DNA of 64,000 nt from Oceanithermus profundus DSM 14977 (GCF_000183745.1 NC_014761.1:1550001-1614000); one strand, 5' to 3'; shown: positions 17,940 to 31,873, counted from the first letter of the stretch. Notes: generated by a model from the sequence alone, not told the origin. Numbers and translations: made by a program.

Positions 17940-18379
17940 TGCGCAGAAGGGGATTTTCGCTCGTCGAGCTCCTCATCGTGCTGGCCGTCCTCGGCGCGGT
18001 GCTGGCGGTGGGCTACGCCTCGCTGCGCCCCCTGACGCAACGCAGCCGGGTGGGCGAGGCGACGGCGGCGGTGGCCGCCTCGCTGCAGCGTGCCCGCAGC
18101 TTTGCCCAGCGCGCCAACCTGCCGGCGCGCTGGGAGCGCACCGGCGCGGCCAGCTACCGGCTGACCCTGGGCGCGAACGCGGTGGACGCCCGCCTGCCCG
18201 CAGGCCTGACCTTCGCCAACCCCCCGGTCGGCGGCCGGATCACCTACACCGCCCCCTACGGCGAGATCGACGCCGTCCCCCACCGCATCACGATCCGGGG
18301 GTACGGGTTCGAGGCCGACGTGCGCGTGGTCGGCGTCACCGGAAAGGTGATTCGCTCGAACGTGAGGAGGGCGCCATGA
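17936..18379 (+). CDS. Type IV prepilin, GspH/FimT-like minor pilin
   Basis: 147 residues. Class III signal: M-M-R-R-R-G cut before F-S-L-V-E-L-L-I-V-L-A-V, with Glu5 of the mature helix intact. The GspH-like body has a single globular domain with alternating strands (I-T-Y-T-A-P-Y-G-E-I-D, R-I-T-I-R-G-Y-G). ATG overlaps the preceding stop (ATGA); a second ATG three bases on is also possible. Likely a minor pilin of the DNA-uptake or type IV pilus. Confidence 0.88.
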   Translation: MMRRRGFSLVELLIVLAVLGAVLAVGYASLRPLTQRSRVGEATAAVAASLQRARSFAQRANLPARWERTGAASYRLTLGANAVDARLPAGLTFANPPVGGRITYTAPYGEIDAVPHRITIRGYGFEADVRVVGVTGKVIRSNVRRAP

Positions 18380-18809
18380 ACAGGAACGGATTCTCGCTCG
18401 CCGAAGCCCTGGTGGCCACGGTCATCCTGGGGGTGCTGCTGGCGGCGGTGCTGGGGCCGATCGGCGGGCTCTTCAAGATGAGCAAGAGCAACCAGCAGAC
18501 CCTGAACAACACCACGCTGGCCCAGCAGGTGGCCGAACGCGTCGTGAGCGCCTGGACGGACCCCGCGCGGTTCTCCGGCGGCTGCCTCGACCTCGCCGCC
18601 GAACCGCTCCCCGCGGGCGTGAGCGTAACCGTACAGGACCTGGACGCCCTGGCCGCGCCCACCTCCGCCCCCCGGGCCCTCGCCGCCTGCCCGGGGGGTG
18701 CGGCCTCGAGCGCGCCGCTGCGGCGCGTGCACATCGTGGCCGCCAGCGGCGGGCCCAAGGCCGAGGTGGTGCTCGACGTCGCCCGGCCGGCGTCCGGCGG
18801 AGGCGGACC

Positions 18810-18813
<4 letters not shown>
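18376..18813 (+). CDS. Type IV prepilin, PilV-like minor pilin
   Basis: 145 residues. Short leader M-N-R-N-G then F-S-L-A-E-A-L-V-A-T-V-I-L-G-V-L-L-A-A, a PilV-type N terminus with Glu5 present. The body is small, with two cysteines near residues 73 and 107 that may form a disulfide. Overlaps both neighbours by four bases, so it belongs to the same operon. Confidence 0.88.
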
Positions 18814-20814
<2,001 letters not shown>

Positions 20815-20820
20815 ACTGGA

Positions 20821-20912
20821 CTCCCGGTATGGGATCGCCCCAGGGCCGGACGCACGCACAGCCACGCGCCCTTTGGGGCGTGTTTTTTTGATCCCTGCCG
20901 GGAGGAACGGGT
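20821..20912 (+). promoter_or_regulatory. Structured uraA leader with nested terminator
   Basis: Outer arms CTCCCGG (20821-20827) plus GGGATC (20831-20836) are complementary to GATCCC (20890-20895) plus CCGGGAG (20898-20904). The 3' arm contains most of the uraA ribosome site GGGAGGA. Between the arms lies a terminator: stem CACGC-g-CCC / GGGGCGTG (20863-20882) followed by seven Ts (20883-20889). A 20-codon frame starting at ATG 20829 ends at the T run. The structure is direct; regulation of termination or translation is inferred. No PyrR loop or known purine riboswitch consensus was recognised. Confidence 0.6.
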
Positions 20913-22133
20913 ATGGAACGACACGCACCGAACAAGTGGATCCTGGGTCTGCAGCACACCGTCGCGATGTTCGGGGCCACCGTGCTGGTGCCCCTGCTCA
21001 CCGGCCTCGACCCCTCGGTGGCGCTGGTGAGCGCAGGCGCGGGAACGCTCCTCTTCCACCTCATCACCGGCGGCCGGGTGCCGGTCTTCCTGGGGTCGAG
21101 CTTCGCCTTCATCGCCCCCATGGTGGCGGCCAGTAAGGCGGGGTTTTCGATCGCCGCCATCGGCGGGGGCATCGCCGCCGCCGGCCTGGTCTACGCGCTG
21201 ATGGCGCTCGTCGTCACGGCCATCGGCTCCGAGCGCGTGCGCCGGGTCTTCCCCCCGGTCGTCACCGGACCGGTCATCGTCGTCATCGGTCTTACGCTGG
21301 CGCCCGTGGCCATCGACATGGCCACCAAGGGCTGGCTGCTCGCCATCGTCACCCTCGCGGCCGCCATCGTCGCCGCGGTCTTCTTCCACGGGCTGTTCAA
21401 GATGCTGCCCATCCTGGTGGGCGTGGGCGTGGGCTACGTCGTCGCCCTCTTCACCGGCGCGGTCGACCTCACTCCGGTGCGCGAGGCCGCCTGGGTGGGC
21501 CTGCCCGCCTTCACCTGGGCGCGCTTCGAGCTGGGCGCGGTCTTCCTCATCGCTCCGGTGGCCTTCGTGACCGTGATGGAGCACATCGGCGACATCCTCA
21601 CCAACGGCCGGGTTGTGGGCCAGGACTTCTTCAAGAAACCGGGGCTGCACCGCACCCTTCTGGGCGACGGCGCGGCCACGGCGCTCGCCGGCCTGATCGG
21701 CGGCCCCGCCAACACCACCTACTCCGAGAACACGGGCGTCCTCGCGGTCACCAAGGTCTACGACCCGGCGATCCTGCGCATCGCCGCGGTCTTCGCCATC
21801 CTGCTCGGCTTCAGCCCCAAGCTGGCGGCGCTCCTGCAGACGCTGCCCGTTGGGGTGCTGGGCGGGATCTCGATCCTCCTCTTCGGAATGATCGCGAGCG
21901 TGGGCATCCGCACCCTTTCGGAGGCGCAGATCGACTTCACCCACTCGCGCAACATGATCGTGGTGGCGCTCATCCTGGTTCTGGGCCTGGGCGGAGCGGT
22001 GGCCGACCTGGGCACGATCACCGTCGCCGGGGCCGAGGTGCCGCTGCAGGCCAGCGGCATGGCGCTGGCGGCGCTGGTGGGCGTGATCGTGAACCTGCTG
22101 CTTCCCGTCGAAATCGACGAACCCGAAGCCTGA
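20913..22133 (+). CDS. uraA: Uracil permease, NCS2 family
   Basis: 406 residues, about 14 spans. Imports uracil with protons. The uracil-type signature [16 protein letters not shown] (residues about 268-283) and V-M-E-H-I-G-D around 220 carry the substrate-binding glutamates. The N-S-type xanthine/guanine permease features are absent. Controlled by the structured leader upstream, with ribosome site GGGAGGAACGGGT. Confidence 0.9.
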   Translation: MERHAPNKWILGLQHTVAMFGATVLVPLLTGLDPSVALVSAGAGTLLFHLITGGRVPVFLGSSFAFIAPMVAASKAGFSIAAIGGGIAAAGLVYALMALVVTAIGSERVRRVFPPVVTGPVIVVIGLTLAPVAIDMATKGWLLAIVTLAAAIVAAVFFHGLFKMLPILVGVGVGYVVALFTGAVDLTPVREAAWVGLPAFTWARFELGAVFLIAPVAFVTVMEHIGDILTNGRVVGQDFFKKPGLHRTLLGDGAATALAGLIGGPANTTYSENTGVLAVTKVYDPAILRIAAVFAILLGFSPKLAALLQTLPVGVLGGISILLFGMIASVGIRTLSEAQIDFTHSRNMIVVALILVLGLGGAVADLGTITVAGAEVPLQASGMALAALVGVIVNLLLPVEIDEPEA

Positions 22134-22209
22134 TCGGGCCTTTACGCCGCTTTAAAACCCCGCGGTTAGAATGGGCTGCTTCGGCTTCCGACGTGCAGAA
22201 AGGAGCGGC

Positions 22210-22986
22210 ATGGGGGGATTCAGCGACGTACTGGGCGCCCTGCTCGAAAGCCAGCTTTCGGGCGGGGCCGCGGAAAAATTGAAACGCGGGTTGCAGGGCG
22301 GCGGGCTCGAGCAGATGCTGGGCGAGGCCCTGGGCGGCGGTGGCGCAAGCGGCGCTCTGGGCCAGCTGCTGGGCGGTTCCGGGGGCGGGGGCGCGGCGGG
22401 GGTGCTGGGCCAGCTCTTGGGCGGTTCCGGCGGCCGCGCGAACACCGGCGGGCTCGAGGCCCTGGCCGGCCAGCTGCTCGGGGGCGGACGTCCGGCCCGG
22501 GCGCGCGACCTCGGCGGCGGCCTGATGGCCCTCCTGGGCGGCCTGGCGATGGCCGCCATGGCCCCGGACGGCCGGCGGCCGGCGCGTGCCCCCGTGGGGC
22601 TGCGCGCCCCCGAGACCTCCGAAGAGGAAGAGGAGCTCGAAAACGCGGCGCAGGTCGTGCTGATGGCGATGATCAACGCCGCCAAAGCCGACGGCCGCAT
22701 CGACCCCGACGAGGCCCGGCGGATCGTGGGCCGGCTCGACGCGATGAACGCGGACCGCGAGGTGCGCGACTGGGTCTTCGAGCAGATGTCGGGCCCGCCC
22801 GATGCGGGCCCGGTGGTCGAGGCCGCGCGCGGCGACCCCGAGCTGGCCGCGCAGGTCTACGCGGCCACGCTGCTCGCGGTCGAGGTGGACACGGCCGCCG
22901 AGAACCGCTACCTGGAAGAACTGCAGCGGGCCCTGGACCTGCCCGCGGCGGTGGCCGCGCGCATCGAACGGGCGGTGCGCGCCTAG
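22210..22986 (+). CDS. DUF533 / TerB-like protein with Gly-rich N-terminal half
   Basis: 258 residues from ATG 22210 (AAAGGAG site). Residues about 20-110 are low-complexity, with repeated L-G-Q-L-L-G-G-S-G-G units predicted flexible or membrane-inserting. The second half is helical: M-A-M-I-N-A-A-K-A-D-G-R-I-D-P-D-E-A-R-R-I near residue 152 is the TerB/DUF533 metal-binding-like helix motif, followed by a helical bundle to the end. Function unknown; family members are inner-membrane associated. TAGAAT near 22163 is a plausible -10. Confidence 0.8.
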   Translation: MGGFSDVLGALLESQLSGGAAEKLKRGLQGGGLEQMLGEALGGGGASGALGQLLGGSGGGGAAGVLGQLLGGSGGRANTGGLEALAGQLLGGGRPARARDLGGGLMALLGGLAMAAMAPDGRRPARAPVGLRAPETSEEEEELENAAQVVLMAMINAAKADGRIDPDEARRIVGRLDAMNADREVRDWVFEQMSGPPDAGPVVEAARGDPELAAQVYAATLLAVEVDTAAENRYLEELQRALDLPAAVAARIERAVRA

Positions 22987-23003
22987 CTTCCTCCCGCGCA
23001 TAA

Positions 23004-23025
23004 AGGGCGCGCCGCGGCGCGCCCT
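23004..23025. terminator. Bidirectional terminator-like palindrome
   Basis: Perfect 22-base palindrome AGGGCGCGCC-GC-GGCGCGCCCT between convergent genes, followed by CTTC on the plus strand and preceded by AAA (TTT on minus). Confidence 0.55.
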
Positions 23026-23044
23026 CTTCGTCGCCTTCCCGCGC

Positions 23045-24133
23045 TCACTCGCCCGCGGCCTGGCGCGCCAGCCGCAGGAAGTAGCGGGCCGAGGTGTCTT
23101 CGGGGTCGAGCTCCACGGCCCGCTCGTAGGCCCGCGCGGCCTCGGCGTAGCGCCCCTGCTCGTAGCGCACGCGGCCCAACCAGCGCCAGGCCTTGGCGTA
23201 CTCGGGGTCGGCCTCCACCGCCCGGGCGAACCAGTGCTCGGCCTCCTCGAGCCGTCCCGCCTCGTAGGCGGCCACCCCCTTGAAGAAGGCGTCGGCGGCC
23301 GAGAGCCCTACCCCCGCGGCCTCCCGCGCGAGCTTGAGGAAGTGGCGGGCGTCCGCGGGGTTGCCCTCGAGGGCAATCACCTTCTCCCAGTGGGGGATCG
23401 CCCTCGCGGGCATGCCCGCGTCCATGTAGCTGCGGGCGAGCCAGCGGTGGGCCTCGGACCAGTCGGGGGCGAGCCCCGCGGCGGTCTCGAACTGCTGGAT
23501 GGCCGTCGGGTAGTCGCCGGCCTCCCAGGCGGCGTAGCCCTGGTAGAAGGCCTTGACCGCCTCGGAGCCGTACTGGGCCATCTTCTCGGCCTGCTCGGCG
23601 AAGTAGGTGTTGCGGGGACTGGGGTTCACCTTCGCCGCCAGCCGCCAGTACTCGGCGGCGCGGATGCCGTCGCCCAGCTCCAGGTAGATCCGGCCCAGCC
23701 AGGCCAGGGCCTCCTCGCTCTCGGGCTCGAGGACCAACGCCTGCTCGAAGTAGTCCAGGGCCGCCTTCACGTCGCCCCGCTGGTAGGCCAGAAAGCCCAG
23801 CGCCCGCAGCGCCTCGGCGAGCGGAGCGGGGTTGGACTCCCCGGCGAGCACCAGGTAGCGTTTCCAGGCCTTCTCCGCCCGGATCCACCAGCCCGTGGTG
23901 GTGTAGATCTGCGCCAAGACCCGCCAGACCTCGGGCTCGTCGGGCTCCAGCTTCGCCGCCGCCTCGGCCTTGGCGATGGCCTGGGCCCAGAGCGGCTTGT
24001 CGGGAAACTGGGCCTCGTAGGTTTCCTGCGCCTGTTCGGCCAGGGCGCGGGCCTCGTTCAGCAACTGCACCGCTTCGGGGCTGAGGGCCAGCACCGGCAA
24101 GAACAAGAGCACCAGCCAGATCCCTGCGCGCAT
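23045..24133 (-). CDS. Secreted TPR-repeat protein
   Basis: 362 residues from ATG 24133 (GGAGGCGAGGCG site); a longer reading into the pheST leader is rejected. A signal peptide (M-R-A-G-I-W-L-V-L-L-F-L-P-V-L-A-L-S) precedes at least seven tetratricopeptide-like units, seen as recurring A-x-x-W-x-x-L-G-R/Q-x-x-x-x-x-G and A-x-x-x-Y-E-x-A-V-x-L-D-P. It is therefore a periplasmic or surface scaffold for protein contacts. No enzyme domain. Partners unknown; divergent from pheST. Confidence 0.85.
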   Translation of the reverse strand: MRAGIWLVLLFLPVLALSPEAVQLLNEARALAEQAQETYEAQFPDKPLWAQAIAKAEAAAKLEPDEPEVWRVLAQIYTTTGWWIRAEKAWKRYLVLAGESNPAPLAEALRALGFLAYQRGDVKAALDYFEQALVLEPESEEALAWLGRIYLELGDGIRAAEYWRLAAKVNPSPRNTYFAEQAEKMAQYGSEAVKAFYQGYAAWEAGDYPTAIQQFETAAGLAPDWSEAHRWLARSYMDAGMPARAIPHWEKVIALEGNPADARHFLKLAREAAGVGLSAADAFFKGVAAYEAGRLEEAEHWFARAVEADPEYAKAWRWLGRVRYEQGRYAEAARAYERAVELDPEDTSARYFLRLARQAAGE

Positions 24134-24202
24134 TCGCCTCGCCTCCTCTCCCCAGCCTAACCGCGGCGCATGAGACCCTGGCGAAAAGCGGGGCCGCGGC
24201 GG

Positions 24203-24208
24203 TATACT
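24203..24208 (+). promoter_or_regulatory. -10 box of pheL-pheS-pheT
   Basis: TATACT ends nine bases before the ATG of the leader peptide. A -35 is not convincing (TGGCGA at 24179-24184). The same TATACT hexamer is the -10 of several other genes here. Confidence 0.55.
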
Positions 24209-24217
24209 ACGCCCAGT

Positions 24218-25329
<1,112 letters not shown>

Positions 25330-25339
25330 GAGGCCCTTG

Positions 25340-27679
25340 ATGAACGTACCCTATTCCTGGTTGCGCGAGTTCCTGCCCGACCTTCCCGGGCCCGAGGCGG
25401 TGCGCGAGGTGCTCGACGCCCTGGGGCTGGCGGTGGAGGAGGTGCACCGCCTGCCCCCGCCGCCCGAAGGCGTCGTCTTCGGGCGGGTACTGAAGGCCGA
25501 GGAAGTCCCGGGCACCGAACTCAAGAAGCTCGAGGTCGACGTCGGTCGCGAGGTCGTCACCCTGGTCAGCGGCGCGCCGAACGCCCGCGCCGGCATCGGC
25601 CTGGCGGTGGCCCGCCCGGGGGCGGTGCTGCCCGACGGAACGGAGATTACCGCCCGCGAGATCCGCGGCGTGGCGAGCGAGGGCATGGCGCTCAGCCCGG
25701 CGGAGCTGGGCGTGGGCGAGTACGCCGGGGGGCTCTTGGAACTGCCGGCGGACGCGCTCGAGCCCGGCCGCGAACTGGCCGAGGTCTGGCCCGCGGAGGT
25801 CGTCTTCGAGCTGGAGCTGACCCCCAACCGCGCCGACGCCTTCAGCGTGCTGGGGGTGGCCCGCGACCTGGCGGCCAAGCTGGAGCTGGAGCTGGTCGAA
25901 CCTTCCACCGAGATCGAGGAAAGCCCCGTCGCCCGCTTCGTCACCGTCGAGGTGGCCGACCCCGAGGGCTGCGACCGCTACCTGGCCCGCTACGCCGGCG
26001 GCCTGGAGATCGGCCCCAGCCCGCTCGAGGCCCAGCGCAAGCTGCTGGCCGTCGGCCTCCGGCCCATCAACAACGTCGTCGACGCCACCAACTACACCAT
26101 GTGGGAGCTGGGAAGCCCGCTGCACGCCTTCGACCTGGAAGAGGTCAAGGAAGGCATCGTCGTCCGCCGCGCGAAGGCCGGCGAGAAGATCGTCACCCTC
26201 GACGGCGAGGAGCGCCGGCTCACACCGGAAGACCTGGTCATCGCCCGCAAGACCGGCAGCGGCACGGAGCCGGTGGCCGTCGCTGGCGTGATGGGCGCGG
26301 CCAACTCCGAGGTCACCGAGAAGACGCGCGAGGTGGTGCTGGAAGCGGCCCACTTCGACCCGGTGCGGGTGCGCCTGACCGCCCGCCGCCTGGGGCTTTC
26401 CACCGACTCCAGCTACCGCTTCGAGCGCGGCGTCGACCCCAACCTGCCCCCGCGGGCCGCGGCGCGCTTCTTGCACCTGTTGCAGCGCTGGACCGGCTGC
26501 GCCGTGGGCGACGTGGTGGTCGACGTCGGCGGCGACAAGCCGCGGCGCGGGGTGCCCTTCCGCCCCAGCTACGCCAACCGGCTGCTCGGCACCGCGTTCG
26601 ATACGGAAAGCCAGCTGGCGGCGCTCGCGCGCCTGGGCTGCGAGGTCGCGGGCGGGGAGGAGCCCTATACGGTGCGGCCGCCCACCTGGCGGGTGGACCT
26701 GAACATCGAGGAGGACCTGGTGGAGGAGGTGGGCCGCATCCTCGGCTACGAGCACGTGCCCACCGAGCCGCTGGCGCTGATCCCCGCCCCCGACAACCTG
26801 AACGCCGAGGAGCCCTACCGGCGCGAGGAGGCCTTGCGGCGGGCGATGCGCGGCCTGGGCGGCTGGGAGGTCATCAACTACACCTGGCAGAGCCCCGCCT
26901 ACCTGAGCCTCACCCGCGCCCCCGAGCCGCGCCGCTTCCTCAAGAACCCGATGGACCAAAGCAAGAACGCCCTGCGCACCGCGCTCTACCCGGGCTTGCT
27001 CGAGAACCTGGCGGCGAACCGCGAGGAGCGCCACCGCTTCTTCTTCGAGCTGGGCCACGTCTTCCTCGACGTCGAGGAGACCCGATTGGCGGCGGTGCTG
27101 GGCGGGCCGCTCGTCGAGGCCACCTGGCAGCCCGCCTACGGCGAAGGCTACCCGGCCGTCAAGGGGCTGCTCGAGGCGCTGGCCGCCCGCGCCGGGGCGC
27201 GGGTCGAGGTGCGGCCGCAGCCGCACCAGCCGCTGCACCCGGGGGTGAGCGGCACCGTTTTCTGGAACGACGAGCCGCGCGGCTTCATCGGCCGGCTCCA
27301 CCCCGAGGTGGAGGAGGCGCTGGAGCTGGGCCCGGTTTACCTCTTCGAGCTGGTGCTCCCGCTCCCCGAGGCGGCGCGCGAGTTCCGCGACCTGCCCAAG
27401 TTCCCGCCCGCGCGGCGCGACCTGGCGGTGGTGGTGCCCGAGGACGTGCCCCACGTCGAGGTCCTCGACCTCGTCCGCCGCTTTGGCGGCCCCTACCTGG
27501 AGGCGGCCGAGCTCTTCGACGTCTACCGCGGCCGGCCGCTCGCCGAAGGGCAGAAGAGCCTGGCCTACCACCTGACCTTCCGCCACCCCGAGCGCACGCT
27601 CACCGACGCCGAGGTGGACGAGGAGATGGGCCGCATCGTCACGGCGGTCCTCGAAGCGGGGTACAAGATCCGCGAATAG
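25340..27679 (+). CDS. pheT: Phenylalanyl-tRNA synthetase beta subunit
   Basis: 779 residues from ATG 25340 (AGGAGG upstream; an adjacent TTG three bases earlier is unlikely). Domain order is the bacterial one: N-terminal B1, EMAP-II-like OB fold (residues about 40-150), B3/B4 editing region (about 210-380), B5 DNA-binding-like fold, catalytic-like B6/B7, and the C-terminal ferredoxin-like anticodon-binding domain ending with F-R-H-P-E-R-T-L-T-D-A-E-V. Full length, no truncation. Confidence 0.97.
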   Translation: MNVPYSWLREFLPDLPGPEAVREVLDALGLAVEEVHRLPPPPEGVVFGRVLKAEEVPGTELKKLEVDVGREVVTLVSGAPNARAGIGLAVARPGAVLPDGTEITAREIRGVASEGMALSPAELGVGEYAGGLLELPADALEPGRELAEVWPAEVVFELELTPNRADAFSVLGVARDLAAKLELELVEPSTEIEESPVARFVTVEVADPEGCDRYLARYAGGLEIGPSPLEAQRKLLAVGLRPINNVVDATNYTMWELGSPLHAFDLEEVKEGIVVRRAKAGEKIVTLDGEERRLTPEDLVIARKTGSGTEPVAVAGVMGAANSEVTEKTREVVLEAAHFDPVRVRLTARRLGLSTDSSYRFERGVDPNLPPRAAARFLHLLQRWTGCAVGDVVVDVGGDKPRRGVPFRPSYANRLLGTAFDTESQLAALARLGCEVAGGEEPYTVRPPTWRVDLNIEEDLVEEVGRILGYEHVPTEPLALIPAPDNLNAEEPYRREEALRRAMRGLGGWEVINYTWQSPAYLSLTRAPEPRRFLKNPMDQSKNALRTALYPGLLENLAANREERHRFFFELGHVFLDVEETRLAAVLGGPLVEATWQPAYGEGYPAVKGLLEALAARAGARVEVRPQPHQPLHPGVSGTVFWNDEPRGFIGRLHPEVEEALELGPVYLFELVLPLPEAAREFRDLPKFPPARRDLAVVVPEDVPHVEVLDLVRRFGGPYLEAAELFDVYRGRPLAEGQKSLAYHLTFRHPERTLTDAEVDEEMGRIVTAVLEAGYKIRE

Positions 27680-27739
27680 CGCGACGGTTCCGGCCGCTGC
27701 GGCGGGGGCGGGCCCGGTGGCCCGCCCCCGCCTTCACCC

Positions 27740-28260
27740 GGAACCGCGCAAGCCCCGCTTCCACCGGTCATCGCCCACGCTATGCGCGCTGCGAGGTTCC
27801 GGACCTGTCCCGGGCTTGACCCGGGATCACGGGAACCTTGCGGTTCCCTGTCCGGAACGACGGGGAGTACTACTGCGCCTCACCTCTCCTTCCACGTCAC
27901 CCCGGACAAGCCCGCGCAGCGGGCGAGATCCGGGGTCTGCACCGGACGTGCTTCGGAGCCTCGCGGGGCAGGCGACCTGCTCGTCCGGAACGACGGGGTG
28001 TGTTTTGCGTCCTCTACATTCCTCGTCACCCCGGACGAGCAGAGCGAGATCCGGGGTCTCGACGGTGCTGTTTACAAAACGTGCTCGGCTGCCCCGTGCG
28101 CGTATCGAAGTTCCAGGCCTGTCCCGGACTTGATCCGGGGCTTTTCCTGAACTCGATTCAGGGCCTGTCCCGAACTTGATTCGGGATCTCGGAGGCGCCG
28201 CGAACCGCACGAATACCGAGTCGTAGGAGCGTGGGGGGTTGAAACCGCCCTACCACCGAC
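27740..28260. repeat. Non-coding gap packed with palindromic repeats
   Basis: This 728-base gap between pheT and ispG has no convincing gene. It contains repeated palindromes with a CCCCGGA ... TCCGGGG or CCCGGG core: 27803-27827, 27897-27940, 28025-28060, 28118-28145, and a CTGAA ... TTCAG variant near 28147-28170. The phrase GTCCGGAACGACGGGG also recurs (27849 and 27984). The same units reappear near 49.5 and 50.2-50.3 kb, so they form a dispersed intergenic family. Short frames through them are low-complexity shadows. Confidence 0.75.
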
Positions 28261-28407
28261 GCCGGCATCCGGTCGGGGTCGCCGCAGCTTCGCGCCCGCC
28301 CTTCGCCACGACGTTACCGGCGAACCCATGGGTCCGCCCTGCCGCAGCGCACCGGCACCCGCCCCCTTCCCACCCCCTTCATCCCCTCCCCTGTTACCCT
28401 TGAAGAC

Positions 28408-29622
<1,215 letters not shown>

Positions 29623-29625
29623 GCC

Positions 29626-31869
29626 TTGGGCTTTGAACAGCCGGGCTTCCTGTTCGCGCTGGCGCTGCTCTTTGGGGTGCGCGAGCCGCTCCTGCGCCTG
29701 GTGGTGCTGCTGCTGGTGCTGGGAGCCGCCGGCCCCACGCTGCCGCTCGAGCACGAGCGCACCGTGGTGCTGATCGACCAAAGCCCTTCGGCCCCCGCCG
29801 AAGCCAGCCGCATCGCGGCCGAGCTCGCAGCCCCCGGCACCCGCTTCTGGGCCTTCGCCGAGCGCGCCGAGCCGCTGCCCGGGCCCGACGCCCGGCGCAA
29901 CGACCTGGGCCGGCGCACACTGGTGCAGCCCGCCCTGGACGCGGTTCTCGCGCACGCGCCCGACCGCATCGTGCTGATCTCGGACGGCCTCTGGAGCGGC
30001 CGGGTCTACAGCCCCGTACCCGTCTACGCCCTGCACGTCGCCCCGCGGCCGAACGCCCGGATCGCGCGGCTGATCGCCCCGGCGGCACCCAGACTCGGGG
30101 AGACGGTGGAGGTGCGCGCCGTGATCGAGAGCACCGAGCCCACCACGGCGCGGCTGAGCTTTCAGGGCGGAGGAACGACGACCCGTTACGAACGCCGGCT
30201 GCCGGCGGGAACCAGCTCGGTGCCCTACCGCTTCGAACTGGAACGGCGCACCACCGTGCGCGTGCGGCTGGAGACGCCCATCGGCCGCGACCGCGCCGAG
30301 GTGACGCTCGACCCACTGGGCCCGGGGCGGGTGCTGGTGGTGGACGACCCGGCGGCGGCCGCCTACCTGGGGGCGGCGGGCTGGACGGTGACCGAGGGAA
30401 CCCCCGCCGACCTGGCCGAGGTGCCCGAACTGCTGGTGATCGGCGGCCCCGCGGAGGCCTGGAACGTTGCGGACCGGGCGCGGCTCGAGCGCTACCTCCG
30501 CCAGGGCGGCGCGGCGTTGTGGACCGCGACCCCCAAGGGCCTCTTCTTCGGCGGCTGGCAGCGCACCCTGCTGGCCGAAAAGATCCCCCTGGAGCCCGAG
30601 CCCCAGGAGGGCGCGGCGCTCGTGCTGGTCCTGGACGTCTCGGGGTCGATGGGCCTTGGCGCGCCCAGCAAGCTGGCGCGCGCGGTCGAGGGGGCGCGCA
30701 AACTCGTGGACGCGGCCGGACCCGAAGACACCCTGGGCATCGTCACCTTCGCCTCGCGCAGCCGCTGGCTGCTCGCGCCCAAGGCCATGACCTACCGCGC
30801 GAAGCGCGAAGCGGAGACCCGCCTGGACGCGCTCGAGGCCCGCGGCGGCACCCAGCTCGCCACGGCCTACGCCGCCGCCGCCGAGGCGCTGGAGCCCCTC
30901 GACGCGCGCACCCGCTGGATCCTGGTCCTTTCGGACGGCCAGCTCGAGGACGATCCCCAGCGCACGCTGGCGCGGGCCCGCCAGGCGGCCGCCCGGGGGG
31001 TCAAGACCCTCACCCTGGCGCTGGGCGCCGACGCCGACCGTCCCTTCCTGGCGCGGCTGGCCCGCGAGGGCGGGGGGCGCTTCCTGGACCTGGCCGACCC
31101 CGCGGCGCTGCCGCAGGTGCTGGCGCTCCTGGGCGAGGAGGCCTTCAAGCCCCCCGTGGTCGAAGGCCGTTTCCGCCTCCAGCTGCGCGAACACCCCGTC
31201 ACCCAGGGGCTGCGGGAGCTCGCCCCGGTCCCGGTGCTGCTGCCGGCGCGTGCGCCGGGATGGGCCCAGGTCGTCGTGCAGACGGCCGCAGGGCGGCCCC
31301 TGCTCACCCTGGGCGAGGTCGAGGGCGGCCGCGTCGCGGCGCTGGCCACCGACCTCGGGCGCAGCTGGAAGGACGACCCCGGGGCCGCGCGGCTGCTCGC
31401 GCAGCTGGCGCGCTGGCTCACCGCGACCCCCGCCCGTCCGCGCTACGACTGGTCCACCACGGACGCGGGGCCCGTCCTTTGGGTCTACGGACGTTTCGAC
31501 CCGCTGCCGCTGGCCCAGTGGGCGGGGCGGGTGGAGCCGCTCGAGCCCACCGCCCCCTTCACCTTCCGCCTCCGGCTGCCCCGCGGCTTCTCGGGCAGCG
31601 TGCGCGTCACCAGCGGCGACCGCACCGTCTTCACCGTTTCCGCCCCCAAGCCCAGCGAGTGGCCCGCGGTCGACGGCGCCGAGCGCCTGCGCGAACTCGC
31701 CCGCGACTCGGGCGGCGCCTGGCTCACGGAGCCCGCCGAGCTGCCGGCGCCCGGGCGCAAACCGACGCCCGTCGGTTCCTACCTCTGGGCGCTGGCGCTG
31801 GCGCTCTTCCTGCTGCAGCGCTGGCGCGAACGCGCGGCCCACCCCAAGGGCGTGCCGGAGGTAGGCTAG
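29626..31869 (+). CDS. Membrane VWA-domain protein with GATase-like region
   Basis: 747 residues, TTG start three bases after ispG. Two N-terminal spans (residues about 5-40) and one C-terminal span (V-G-S-Y-L-W-A-L-A-L-A-L-F-L-L) flank a large periplasmic or cytoplasmic body. A short VWA-like segment (T-V-V-L-I-D-Q-S-P-S) lies near residue 47. The main VWA domain begins near residue 335 with a complete metal-binding site D-V-S-G-S-M-G. The layout resembles the BatA/YfbK-type or GATase1-like VWA membrane proteins often linked to MoxR ATPases, though no MoxR is in view. A role in envelope protein assembly is inferred only. Confidence 0.75.
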   Translation: MGFEQPGFLFALALLFGVREPLLRLVVLLLVLGAAGPTLPLEHERTVVLIDQSPSAPAEASRIAAELAAPGTRFWAFAERAEPLPGPDARRNDLGRRTLVQPALDAVLAHAPDRIVLISDGLWSGRVYSPVPVYALHVAPRPNARIARLIAPAAPRLGETVEVRAVIESTEPTTARLSFQGGGTTTRYERRLPAGTSSVPYRFELERRTTVRVRLETPIGRDRAEVTLDPLGPGRVLVVDDPAAAAYLGAAGWTVTEGTPADLAEVPELLVIGGPAEAWNVADRARLERYLRQGGAALWTATPKGLFFGGWQRTLLAEKIPLEPEPQEGAALVLVLDVSGSMGLGAPSKLARAVEGARKLVDAAGPEDTLGIVTFASRSRWLLAPKAMTYRAKREAETRLDALEARGGTQLATAYAAAAEALEPLDARTRWILVLSDGQLEDDPQRTLARARQAAARGVKTLTLALGADADRPFLARLAREGGGRFLDLADPAALPQVLALLGEEAFKPPVVEGRFRLQLREHPVTQGLRELAPVPVLLPARAPGWAQVVVQTAAGRPLLTLGEVEGGRVAALATDLGRSWKDDPGAARLLAQLARWLTATPARPRYDWSTTDAGPVLWVYGRFDPLPLAQWAGRVEPLEPTAPFTFRLRLPRGFSGSVRVTSGDRTVFTVSAPKPSEWPAVDGAERLRELARDSGGAWLTEPAELPAPGRKPTPVGSYLWALALALFLLQRWRERAAHPKGVPEVG

Positions 31870-31873
31870 GGGC

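Noticed and set aside
20821-20912. PyrR-binding loop or purine riboswitch before uraA
   Set aside because: The conserved UCCAGAGAGG-type loop and the purine aptamer core were not found.
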